In this document: in pieces, positions 26,951 to 34,781 of the stretch
Layout of the letters: every line of letters starts with the position of its first letter
Numbering within the stretch: position 1 is the stretch's first letter
Notes under the pieces: generated by a model
Told to the model about the DNA's origin: nothing
The model's database searches: none
The model's input: the letters and a program-made list of their open reading frames with translations, nothing else
From: Mycobacterium basiliense
Lineage (GTDB): Bacteria > Actinomycetota > Actinomycetes > Mycobacteriales > Mycobacteriaceae
Assembly: GCF_900292015.1 (NCBI RefSeq)
Contig: NZ_LR130759.1
Span: 620,001 to 684,000 of the forward strand
Direction of reading: 5' to 3'
Length of the DNA stretch: 64,000 nucleotides
Program-made: the position numbers and the translations under genes

Positions 26951-27578
26951 GCGGCCAGCCGCTGGCCTTGGTCCGGTAGTTTGCGTTGGGCACACTGCAG
27001 AAGTCCGCGGCCGTCCCGGCCAGCAAGACGAAGTAGCCCTCGCCGCCACGGCTACCCGTGTATGGCGGGTAGGTCCAGCCGCTGTTGCACATCGCATCCG
27101 GTCCACCCGCCGTGGCCCGGCGCCAACCGGACTTGACGCAGGCCTTGAGAGCGTCGACGTCGGTGACGGTGCTCTTGGCGATGACCAGCATCGCTCCGCC
27201 CCATCCACCGTCGGTCCGTCGATAAGCCCGCGCGCCGAATCCGGCGTTGTTCGTTTGGCATCCCAGCGCCCGTTCCAGCAGCCGAAACACCGTCGCGAGT
27301 TCGCGATTAGGCACCGCGGTTGCGGCCGTGATGAATTGGGCCGCGTCCGACCCGTCGACCTCTTCAATATCGGGCTTGTCGAAGCTGACCAGTTGCTCGG
27401 AGATCCGCTGCTGCAGTGCGGTGTCGCCACCACCGATGATCGGTCCGCTGCCGGTCGAGGTCATCGGCGGCAGCGTGACGTCGGGGTCGGCGCCTGCCTG
27501 GGGCATGGCCGGCCAGGCGCCCAGCGATACCAGGCACGCGGTGATGGTGACAACGACTCGATGCCTGACTAGGTCCAT
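26946..27578 (-). CDS. Secreted conserved protein, Rv0398c-like
   Basis: A 210-residue protein with a Sec-type signal (RHRVVVTITACLVSLGAWPA ... AGADPDV, cleavage likely near AGA-DP). The mature part has cysteines at GCQTNN, ALKACVKSGW, AMCNSGW and ADFCSV, which could form two disulfides, and it ends PNANYRTKASGWPL. Function unknown. It lies 15 bp downstream of lpqK on the same strand and is probably cotranscribed. Corresponds to Rv0398c by order and length. Confidence 0.85.
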   Translation of the reverse strand: MDLVRHRVVVTITACLVSLGAWPAMPQAGADPDVTLPPMTSTGSGPIIGGGDTALQQRISEQLVSFDKPDIEEVDGSDAAQFITAATAVPNRELATVFRLLERALGCQTNNAGFGARAYRRTDGGWGGAMLVIAKSTVTDVDALKACVKSGWRRATAGGPDAMCNSGWTYPPYTGSRGGEGYFVLLAGTAADFCSVPNANYRTKASGWPL

Positions 27579-27593
27579 TCGGTGTCCATTCGG

Positions 27594-28835
27594 CTATCTC
27601 CCCGGTGGCATGGGGGGCGCGTCGTTGGGTGCTACCTCGGCGCCGACCTTGCGGAATAGTATGTCAGCCTGGTTGCTGTAGTCGCCTTGATCGTCGAAGG
27701 CTTCAGGGGCGTAGGTGGCCGCGACGGCGATTGCGATTCGTTGCGACGGTAGATACGCCGCTACCGCCGAATACCCGGCAAACATGGGATTCTGCAGCAG
27801 CCAATGGCCGGAGAGGACGATTCCCAGGCCATAGGTGTAGCCCTCGTTTTGCGTGAAGCAGGTGGGGCAGCCCGGCTGGGGCCGCGTCTTACCGCGCAGG
27901 TCGGTCGACACCATTTTCTTGTACGAATCCGCGGAGAGCAGCTTGCCCGAGCCGATGCCGGCGGCTGTTGCCGTCATGTCGTAGATGTTGGTGGTCTGCA
28001 CCGCGCCGTGGGTGATGGTCCACGACGGATTCCAAAAGGTGGACTCCTCGTAAAACGGTATGTCAGACGGGATCTTCAAAAACTCCCGACGCTCCGAGCT
28101 GAATGCGTGCAGGGCGGGTCGCGGGATGGTGGGCGTATCGAAGTTAGCGGTGGCGGTCAGGCCCAGTGGTGCCAGGACTTTCTTGCGCAGCAACGTCGGC
28201 ATATCCTGGCCGGTAGCCTTTTCGAGCGCCAGCCCCAACAAGAGGTAATTGGTGTGCGCGTAGTCCCAGTTGGTGCCGGGTTCGTAGAGTAGTGGTCGCG
28301 CGGCGATTTGGGCCAGCAGTTCTTCGGTTGTCCACTGCCGGAACGGGTTAGCGTAGAGCTCGTTGTTGAACGCGTCGTTGCCGATTACGTAGTCGGGGTA
28401 GCCCGAGGTCATTTGTGCCAGCTGACCCAGCGTCACGCGGTCGGCATGGGGAAAGTCTGGCAACCACTTCGACAATGTGTCATCCAGGCTCACCCTGTTC
28501 TCGTCCACTAGCCTGAGCAACAACGTCGACACATACGAAATCGCGACGGCGCCGTTGCGAAAGTGCATGTCGGTGGTGGCCGGAACGCCGGTCATCGATT
28601 CACCGACGGCTTCGGTGAGCATCTCCTTGCCATTCTCCGTGATCCGGACTATGACGGCCCGCAGGTGAGCCTGTGCCATGAACTCGCGCACGACCCGCAT
28701 CACCGCGTCGGCCTTGCCGCTGGTGCTGCCCGGCGCGCCCGGCGACGAGCTGGGCTGTGGTACGGGTAGTGACCCACAACCGGCCAGCAAGCAGCCGGCC
28801 AAAATCACCCAGGCAATCCTTGGCAAAAGTGACAT
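27594..28835 (-). CDS. lpqK: Lipoprotein LpqK, beta-lactamase/transpeptidase fold lacking SxxK
   Basis: A 413-residue lipoprotein. The signal and lipobox VILAGCLLAGC place the lipidated Cys at residue 20. The rest follows the serine beta-lactamase-like/penicillin-binding fold (VRITENGKEMLTEAVGES, RLVDENRVSLDDTLSKWLPDFP, LAQMTSGYPDYV, YEPGTNWDYAHTNYLLLG). The catalytic SxxK, expected after HFRNG at residues 96-99, reads AVAI, and the YxN motif reads YAH. Serine hydrolase activity is therefore unlikely; a binding or scaffolding role in the envelope is my inference. Co-directional with the Rv0398c-like gene; its start is 28 bp from the fadE7 stop. Confidence 0.9.
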   Translation of the reverse strand: MSLLPRIAWVILAGCLLAGCGSLPVPQPSSSPGAPGSTSGKADAVMRVVREFMAQAHLRAVIVRITENGKEMLTEAVGESMTGVPATTDMHFRNGAVAISYVSTLLLRLVDENRVSLDDTLSKWLPDFPHADRVTLGQLAQMTSGYPDYVIGNDAFNNELYANPFRQWTTEELLAQIAARPLLYEPGTNWDYAHTNYLLLGLALEKATGQDMPTLLRKKVLAPLGLTATANFDTPTIPRPALHAFSSERREFLKIPSDIPFYEESTFWNPSWTITHGAVQTTNIYDMTATAAGIGSGKLLSADSYKKMVSTDLRGKTRPQPGCPTCFTQNEGYTYGLGIVLSGHWLLQNPMFAGYSAVAAYLPSQRIAIAVAATYAPEAFDDQGDYSNQADILFRKVGAEVAPNDAPPMPPGR

Positions 28836-28863
28836 GTCAGTGTTCTACCCCAGGGCGCGACCG

Positions 28864-30051
28864 TCAGCGGAACGCGGGCAGCCCGGTAAAGGCCTGGCCG
28901 AGCACCAGCTGGTGCATCTCGGGTGTGCCCTCGTAGGTCAAAACCGATTCCAGGTTCACCATGTGCCGAATGACGGGGTATTCCAACGATATTCCGTTTC
29001 CGCCCAGGATGGTTCGCGCGGTGCGGCAAATCTCGATCGCCTCCCGGGTGTTGTTGAGCTTGCCGAAGCTGACTTGCTCGGGACGCAGGCCGACGGTGTC
29101 CTTGAGGCGGCCCAGTTGCAACGCCAGCAGCTGACCCTTGTGCAGTTCGACCGCCATGTCGACCAGCTTCGCCTGGGTCAACTGAAATCCGGCGATTGGC
29201 CGGCCGAATTGGGTGCGCTGCTTGGCGTACTCAAGCGCTGACTGCCACGCCGACCGCGCCGCGCCCATGGCGCCCCACACGATTCCGTAGCGTGCTTCCG
29301 ACAGGCAGCTCAGCGGCCCCTTAAGCCCGGCTACCTCCGGCAGCATCGCCTCCGCCGGCAGCCGCACATCATCGAGCACCAACTCGCTGGTGACCGATGC
29401 CCGCAGGGACAACTTGTGGTGGATGGTGTTGGCACTGAATCCGGGGGTTTCTGTAGGCACCACGTACCCCCGGATGCCCTCCTCGGTGGCGGCCCATACG
29501 ATCGCAACGTCGGCGATCGAGCCGTTGGTGATCCACATTTTTCGGCCGTTGAGCACCCAATCCGCACCATCTCGGCGCGCCCGGGTCTTCATCGCGGCCG
29601 GGTCGGAGCCGACGTCGGGTTCGGTCAACCCAAAGCAGCCGATCAGCTCCCCCGCCGCCATGGATGGCAACCACCGCTGTTTGTGTTCCTCCGTGCCAAA
29701 GGTCGCGATCGCAAACATCGCCAGCGAACCCTGGACCGACACCAACGACCGGATGCCGGAATCGGCGGCCTCGAGCTCCAGGCACGCCAAGCCGTAGTGG
29801 ACGGAGGACGCGCCCCCACAGCCGTATCCGTGCAGATGCATGCCCAGCAGTCCGAGTTGGCCTAGCTGTTTGGCTAGTTCGCGCGCCACCGGCAGGTCGC
29901 CGCTCTCGAACCAGTCGGCGACATGCGGGGTGATGTGCTCGGCGCAAAACTTTCGGACGGTCTCCCGGACCGCGATCTCGTCGCTGGATAGCGATGCGTC
30001 CAAACCGAGCGGATCGTCGGGGTCGAAGGCGGGTGGTGTGTCGGTGCTCAT
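28864..30051 (-). CDS. fadE7: Acyl-CoA dehydrogenase FadE7
   Basis: A 395-residue FAD-dependent acyl-CoA dehydrogenase. Signatures are GLTEPDVGSDPAAMKTRA (FAD/substrate loop), DWVLNGRKMWITNGS, RYGIVWGAMGAARSAWQ, AKQRTQFGRPIAGFQLTQAKL and ILGGNGISLEYPVIRHM. The sequence SVLTYEGTPEMHQLVLG carries the YEGT motif with the glutamate of the glutaryl-CoA-dehydrogenase-like active site. Glutaryl-CoA-type substrates are a family suggestion, not proven. I chose the ATG at 30051 (MSTDTPPAFDP), giving the 395-residue length of Rv0400c, over an in-frame start at 30111. Divergent from the DUF3054 gene. Confidence 0.93.
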   Translation of the reverse strand: MSTDTPPAFDPDDPLGLDASLSSDEIAVRETVRKFCAEHITPHVADWFESGDLPVARELAKQLGQLGLLGMHLHGYGCGGASSVHYGLACLELEAADSGIRSLVSVQGSLAMFAIATFGTEEHKQRWLPSMAAGELIGCFGLTEPDVGSDPAAMKTRARRDGADWVLNGRKMWITNGSIADVAIVWAATEEGIRGYVVPTETPGFSANTIHHKLSLRASVTSELVLDDVRLPAEAMLPEVAGLKGPLSCLSEARYGIVWGAMGAARSAWQSALEYAKQRTQFGRPIAGFQLTQAKLVDMAVELHKGQLLALQLGRLKDTVGLRPEQVSFGKLNNTREAIEICRTARTILGGNGISLEYPVIRHMVNLESVLTYEGTPEMHQLVLGQAFTGLPAFR

Positions 30052-30086
30052 GACCCAATCCTGCCTCGGCCCGGTAGTCTCGCTGC

Positions 30087-30467
30087 ATGCAACCGCGCCG
30101 TGGGCTTTCATGGCTGGGCTGGTTGGCTATCGACATCGTCGCTGTGCTGGTTTTCTGCGCTGTCGGGCGCCGCAGTCACGCCGAAGGAATCAGTATCGGT
30201 GGCGTAGCGACTACCGCGTGGCCGTTCCTCGCCGGGACCATCATCGGGTGGCTGGTGTCGCGTGGTTGGCAGCGCCCCACGAATGTGGTCCCCACTGGGG
30301 TGGCCGTGTGGCTGTCCACCGTCGCGGTCGGCATGATCTTGCGTAAAGCCAGTTCGGCGGGCGTGGCCGCGAGTTTCGTCGTGGTCGCCGGCACGGTCAC
30401 CGCGATCCTGTTGCTCGGGTGGCGGGCGGTCGTCATCTTGATGCTGCGACACCGCACGGATGCCTAA
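30087..30467 (+). CDS. DUF3054 small membrane protein (Rv0401 orthologue)
   Basis: A 126-residue protein with four hydrophobic segments: LGWLAIDIVAVLVFCAVG, VATTAWPFLAGTIIGWLVSRGW, GVAVWLSTVAVGMILRK and ASFVVVAGTVTAILLLGWRAVVIL. The conserved motif FCAVGRRSH in TM1 and the WPFLAGTxxGW region match DUF3054. Function unknown. The stop overlaps the next frame (methyltransferase remnant) by 8 bp, so it may head the operon that runs to 34781. Confidence 0.85.
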   Translation: MQPRRGLSWLGWLAIDIVAVLVFCAVGRRSHAEGISIGGVATTAWPFLAGTIIGWLVSRGWQRPTNVVPTGVAVWLSTVAVGMILRKASSAGVAASFVVVAGTVTAILLLGWRAVVILMLRHRTDA

Positions 30468-30753
30468 CGAGGCCCGAAGTCAGATGGTGTGGACAGACGG
30501 TGCCGACTGGGATCTGTCGACGGGTGTCGGGACCGCCGGCTTCGGTGCGACCGCCAGGGCGGTGGCAACCGGCAACGGCCTGCTCGACGATCGGTTCGCC
30601 GAGGCACTGGTTCGCGCGGCGAGTGTGGACGACTCCAACTGGGTGATCGACGGCGATTTCGGCGCAGCCGACGGCACCGGTGAACCGACCACGAGCGCGA
30701 TGATGGACATCCTGTCGATGACCCCGAGCTATGTCAGCACAACCCGGATCTAG
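30460..30753 (+). pseudogene. Truncated SAM-dependent methyltransferase (PPM/leucine carboxyl methyltransferase-like)
   Basis: A 97-codon frame whose N-terminus, WTDGADWDLSTGVG then ARAVATGNGLLDDRFAEALVRAA, matches the start of the large mycobacterial family of ~300-residue S-adenosylmethionine-dependent methyltransferases (usual form xxARAVATxxPLIDDPFAEPLVRAVG). The frame then runs VDDSNWVIDGDFGAADGTG to ILSMTPSYVSTTRI and stops. The SAM-binding glycine loop and the whole catalytic domain are missing. I infer an in-frame-collapsed relic. Its end overlaps the start of the GNAT gene by 23 bp, so it may still carry the ribosome-binding context of the downstream operon. Confidence 0.65.
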
Positions 30754-31240
30754 CGAGGCGGTCGGCGAACTACGGTTCGTCCCGGCGGCCCTGGACGACC
30801 CGCTGGCCCAGCCGTTGCTGAACGAGCTCGCCGTCGAATACGCGCAGCGCTACGGAAGCACTCCTGCCACCGTGCTGGAGTGGTTCAAGACCAGCCCGGC
30901 CTCCGAATTTGCGCTGCCGCACGGCGGAATGTTGATCGGTGTGGTCAACGGCGAGGCGGTCACCGGCGGCGCATTCTGCAGACTTGACGCCGACACGGCC
31001 GAACTCAAGCGCATCTGGACGCATCGCGATTACCGCCGCCGCGGGTATGCGCAGGCGTTGTTGGCCCTGCTGGAGGCGCAGATCGTGGCCCGCGGATATC
31101 GGAACGTCTATTTGGTCACCGGGGATCGCCAGCCCGAGGCCGAGGCGCTGTATGAGGCCTGCGGCTACGCCCGGCTGCCCGGACCGCTACCGTCACGGGG
31201 CCCGGTGCTGCCCATTGCGTTTCTCAAGAGGCTGACATGA
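30731..31240 (+). CDS. GNAT-family N-acetyltransferase
   Basis: A 169-residue Gcn5-related acetyltransferase. The acetyl-CoA pyrophosphate loop is RRRGYAQALLALLEAQIVARG (residues ~99-119), preceded by the beta4 strand ELKRIWTHRDY. The C-terminal strand has VTGDRQPEAEALYEACGYARLP, typical of GNAT motif B. The acceptor is unknown. Start ATG at 30731 overlaps the truncated methyltransferase, and the stop overlaps the first monooxygenase (ATGA, 31237-31240). Tight coupling to three flavin monooxygenases suggests it acetylates a small molecule handled by them, as in N-acetylated sulfur-compound salvage operons of Bacillus. Confidence 0.9.
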   Translation: MSAQPGSSEAVGELRFVPAALDDPLAQPLLNELAVEYAQRYGSTPATVLEWFKTSPASEFALPHGGMLIGVVNGEAVTGGAFCRLDADTAELKRIWTHRDYRRRGYAQALLALLEAQIVARGYRNVYLVTGDRQPEAEALYEACGYARLPGPLPSRGPVLPIAFLKRLT

Positions 31241-32322
31241 CCGGTCTGCTGCATTTGGCGGTGGCGCTGGACGGGTTTGGTTGGCATCCCCAGGCCTGGC
31301 GGTTCCTGTCGGGGTCGGGTGTGGGGTCCGCCTTGGGCGGCCGGTACTGGGCTGATCTGGCGGTAACCGCCGAACGCGGCTTGCTCGACTTCCTCACCAT
31401 CGATGACACCCTGATGCCGCAACCGGGGCGCCGGGAGCGTATCGACCCGCGCCGTCTGGCCGGTCGTGCCGATGCCGTGTTGGTTGCGGCGCGCGTCGCC
31501 CCGCTGACACGACACATCGGCTTGGTCCCGGTGGCAACGGTCACTCATACCGAGCCCTTTCACATTTCGAAATCCATTGCCACGCTTGACTACGTCTCGC
31601 ACGGTCGGGCGGGCTGGCAGGTGCGGGTCAGCGCGACCGAACACGAGGCGGCCCTATTCGGACGTCGATCGGTGCGTCCCGACGAACTGTTTGCCGAGGC
31701 CCGAGACTGCGTCGAGGTGGTGCGCAGGCTCTGGGATAGTTGGGAAGATGATGCGGTGATCCGCGACATCACCACGGGCCGCTATATCGACACAGAAAAA
31801 CTGCATTACATCGACTTCGTCGGAAAGTACTTCTCCGTGAAGGGGCCATCGATAACCCCACGCCCCCCGCAGGGCCAACCGCTGGTGTCGGCCCTGGCGC
31901 ACGCCACCCCGATTTATGAGTTCGCCTCGGCCGCGGCCGATGTCGTGTTCATCACGCCGACCGATGGGTCCTCGGCGCAAGGCATTCTCGCGCAAGTCCA
32001 CGCAGCCGGGGGTGGGGAGTTGAAAGTGTTTGCCGACGTGGTTGTTTCGTTTGACGGTCATGATGAGTTCAAATCCGATGCGCTGGTCTTCGCCGGCAGA
32101 GCAACGGAGTTGGTTGACATGCTGCTGGATTGGCAGCGGCTCGGCATCGACGGGGCGCGGTTGCGACCGGCGGTGAACGCCAACGACCTTCCCGTTATCG
32201 TCGACCAGGTGGTACCGCTACTGCAACGCGCCGGCCGGTTCCGCACCGGCTATCGGGACGGTGAAACATTGCGTGAGCGCCTTGGTCTGCCGCCGGCACC
32301 CAACCGTTATACGGTGCAGTGA
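31237..32322 (+). CDS. Luciferase-like FMN-dependent monooxygenase (NtaA/SnaA-type), 1
   Basis: A 361-residue bacterial-luciferase-like TIM-barrel protein. It begins LLHLAVALDGFGWHPQAWR, with AERGLLDFLTIDDT and the conserved FHISKSIATLDYVSHGRAGWQ strand-helix region that marks the NtaA/SnaA/DszA branch, which oxidises with FMNH2 supplied by a separate reductase. It also has FSVKGPSITPRPPQGQPLVSAL and VDQVVPLLQRAGRFRTGYRDG near the C-terminus. The substrate is unknown. ATGA overlap with the GNAT gene upstream; 12 bp before the next gene. No flavin reductase gene is in the cluster. Confidence 0.88.
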   Translation: MTGLLHLAVALDGFGWHPQAWRFLSGSGVGSALGGRYWADLAVTAERGLLDFLTIDDTLMPQPGRRERIDPRRLAGRADAVLVAARVAPLTRHIGLVPVATVTHTEPFHISKSIATLDYVSHGRAGWQVRVSATEHEAALFGRRSVRPDELFAEARDCVEVVRRLWDSWEDDAVIRDITTGRYIDTEKLHYIDFVGKYFSVKGPSITPRPPQGQPLVSALAHATPIYEFASAAADVVFITPTDGSSAQGILAQVHAAGGGELKVFADVVVSFDGHDEFKSDALVFAGRATELVDMLLDWQRLGIDGARLRPAVNANDLPVIVDQVVPLLQRAGRFRTGYRDGETLRERLGLPPAPNRYTVQ

Positions 32323-32334
32323 GGCGATGCATTG

Positions 32335-33456
32335 ATGAGCGCCGTTCCACTGTCGATTCTGGACCTGTCGCCGATCAGCGCCGGCGGCGATGCTGCCACC
32401 GCCTTACGCAACACCATCGAGTTGGCGAGGTGCGCCGAAGGTTGGGGCTATCGCCGGTTTTGGGTCGCCGAGCACCACTTCGTCGCCGTCGCCTGCGCGT
32501 CTCCGGCCGTACTGATCGGACAAATTGCAGCGGCAACCAACCGGATTCGAGTGGGGTCGGCCGCCGTCCAGCTCAGCCACACCACCGCCATCGCGGTGAC
32601 CGAGAGCTTCGGCATGCTCGACGCCTTCTACCCCGGTCGCATCGATCTGGGACTGGGCCGATCGGCGCAGCGCCGCGGCGTGCAGCCACGGGACCCGGCA
32701 AGAACGCGAAAGCCGCAACCGCCGCGCCAATCGCGGGAAGTAAGCGGTGTAGTGATTCCGGCGCCGTTCGACATGCGAACGCTGCTGCAAAGCGAGCGGT
32801 TGCAGGCCACGTTATCGATCCTGCAGCAGCCGGAGGCGGTGGCGCCCGACTTCGCCGAGCAGGTTGGCGACATCGTCGCTATGCTCGCTGGCACCTATCA
32901 GGTGGACGGGTTCGACGTGCATGCGGTGCCCGGTGAAGGCGCCGCCCTGACACCGTGGATCTTCGGCAGCACCAAGGGGCCTAGCGCACGGCTGGCGGGC
33001 GAGCTGGGGCTGCCGTTCGTGGCCAGCTATCACATCACACCCGCCACCGCGCTGGACGCAATCGAGGCCTACCGCGACGCGTTCGTTCCGTCGGCGACCC
33101 TGCAGCGGCCCTACGTTGTGGTCTCGGCCGACATCGTGGTCGCCGATGACACCGAAACCGCCCAGCACCTGGCATCCAGTTATGGACATTGGGTGTACTC
33201 CATTCGGACGGGTGGCGGCGCCGTCCCCTACCCGGATCCCGACGACTGTGCTCCCCTAACCAGCGAGCAGCTTGCGGTGGTAACCGACCGGTTGGCAACG
33301 CAATTCGTCGGGAATCCGGACGAGGTCGCCGAGCGGATGCGGGCACTGCAGCGGGTCACCGATGCCGACGAGCTCGTCATCACCTCGGTGACGTATCGAC
33401 AGCAGGACCGACTGCGCTCCCACCAACTCATCGCACGACGCTGGGGGCTTATCTGA
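32335..33456 (+). CDS. Luciferase-like monooxygenase (MsnO8-type), 2
   Basis: A 373-residue LLM-class oxidoreductase of the MsnO8 type. The N-terminus is PLSILDLSPISAGGDAATALRNTIELA, then GYRRFWVAEHHFVAVACASPAVLIG, VGSAAVQLSHTTAIAVTESFG and DAFYPGRIDLGLGRS; these are the flavin-phosphate and TIM-barrel motifs. ADELVITSVTYRQQDRLRSHQLIA closes it. I chose the ATG at 32335 over the TTG one codon earlier. The stop overlaps the next start (TGATG, 33454-33458). Shares only fold-level likeness with its two neighbours. Confidence 0.88.
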   Translation: MSAVPLSILDLSPISAGGDAATALRNTIELARCAEGWGYRRFWVAEHHFVAVACASPAVLIGQIAAATNRIRVGSAAVQLSHTTAIAVTESFGMLDAFYPGRIDLGLGRSAQRRGVQPRDPARTRKPQPPRQSREVSGVVIPAPFDMRTLLQSERLQATLSILQQPEAVAPDFAEQVGDIVAMLAGTYQVDGFDVHAVPGEGAALTPWIFGSTKGPSARLAGELGLPFVASYHITPATALDAIEAYRDAFVPSATLQRPYVVVSADIVVADDTETAQHLASSYGHWVYSIRTGGGAVPYPDPDDCAPLTSEQLAVVTDRLATQFVGNPDEVAERMRALQRVTDADELVITSVTYRQQDRLRSHQLIARRWGLI

Positions 33457-34781
33457 TGGAGCGCAAACCGATTCATCTGGCCGCGCACTTTCCGGGAGTC
33501 AACAACACGACCGTCTGGGCCGACCCCGGCTCCGGTAGCCAGATCGAGTTCGATTCGTTCATCCATCTGGCCCGCACCGCCGAACGCGGGCTGTTCGATT
33601 TCTTCTTCTTGGCCGAAGGGTTGCGACTGCGCGAGCACCGCGGCCGGATTTACGACCTGGATGTGGTCGGCCGACCGGACACCTTCACGGTGCTGGCGGC
33701 GCTGGCCGGGGTCACCGAACGGATCGGTCTGACCGGGACCATCAACACCACGTTCAACGAACCATTCGAAGTGGCAAGGCAGTTCGCGAGTCTTGACCAT
33801 CTGTCCGAGGGTCGAGCCGGCTGGAACATCGTCACCTCGTCGGATGCATTCACCGGTGCCAATTTCCGGCGCGGTGGCTTTCTCGAGCATGCCGACCGCT
33901 ATCTACGGGCCGAGGAGTTTGTGACCGCGGCCCAAAGGTTCTGGGACAGTTGGGCTCCCGATGCGGTGCTGGCCAACCCGGCAACCGGGGTCTACGTTGA
34001 CCCCGAGCGCATCCGAAGCGCCGAATTCTCGGGCAAGCACTTCGATGTGCGCGGTTTCGCTACTCTTCCGGCCGGGCCACAAGGTTATCCGGTTCTTCTG
34101 CAGGCCGGTGATTCCGAGGAGGGCCGGGCATTCGGGGCTCGGCACGCCGATGCGTTGTTTACCCTGCACGCGTCGTTGCCCGAAGGCCAGCGTTACTACG
34201 CCGACGTCAAAAGCCGGGCTCGATCCTACGGGCGAGACCCGAACCAGCTGAAGGTTTTTCCCGCGGTGACCTTCGTCATCGGGGACAGCCGCGGGGACGC
34301 CGAAGAGAAGGCGCGGTACATCCAACATCAGCAGGTCAGCGGCGCCACGGCGATCGCGATGCTCGAGCAGGTATGGGGCCGTGACCTCTCGGATTATGAC
34401 CCCGATGGCCCGCTGCCCGATGTCGAGCCGACCAGCGACTTCGGCATCACCCAGGGGCGCGTTCGGCACGCCGATTCGGTTGCGGTGGCCCGCCAATATC
34501 GTGAGCGCGCGCAAGCGGAAAACCTGTCGATTCGGGAACTGGTCATCGCCGTCACCAGCCGTCAGCAGTTTGTCGGTACCCCAGAACACATCGCCGACGA
34601 GATCGACCGCTACGTCCAGGCGGATGCGTGTGACGGATTCATCCTGGTGCCGCACCTGACACCGCATGGTCTGGACGAATTTGTTGACCGGGTGGTGCCG
34701 CTATTGCAGGAGCGCGGCGCGTTCCGGACCGCGTACACCGGCGCGACGCTGCGCGAGCACCTGGGATTGGCGGATCGGTAG
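33456..34781 (+). CDS. Luciferase-like FMN-dependent monooxygenase (NtaA/DszA-type), 3
   Basis: A 441-residue NtaA/SnaA/DszA-family monooxygenase. Motifs seen are [70 protein letters not shown] (family hallmark), [29 protein letters not shown] and [25 protein letters not shown]. Length fits two-component monooxygenases acting on sulfur or nitrogen compounds. The start is set by overlap with the previous stop at 33456; an open frame continues upstream to 33189 but only inside gene 2. Its stop lies on top of the mmpL1 3' end: the genes converge with an 81-bp overlap (34701-34781). Confidence 0.9.
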   Translation: MERKPIHLAAHFPGVNNTTVWADPGSGSQIEFDSFIHLARTAERGLFDFFFLAEGLRLREHRGRIYDLDVVGRPDTFTVLAALAGVTERIGLTGTINTTFNEPFEVARQFASLDHLSEGRAGWNIVTSSDAFTGANFRRGGFLEHADRYLRAEEFVTAAQRFWDSWAPDAVLANPATGVYVDPERIRSAEFSGKHFDVRGFATLPAGPQGYPVLLQAGDSEEGRAFGARHADALFTLHASLPEGQRYYADVKSRARSYGRDPNQLKVFPAVTFVIGDSRGDAEEKARYIQHQQVSGATAIAMLEQVWGRDLSDYDPDGPLPDVEPTSDFGITQGRVRHADSVAVARQYRERAQAENLSIRELVIAVTSRQQFVGTPEHIADEIDRYVQADACDGFILVPHLTPHGLDEFVDRVVPLLQERGAFRTAYTGATLREHLGLADR

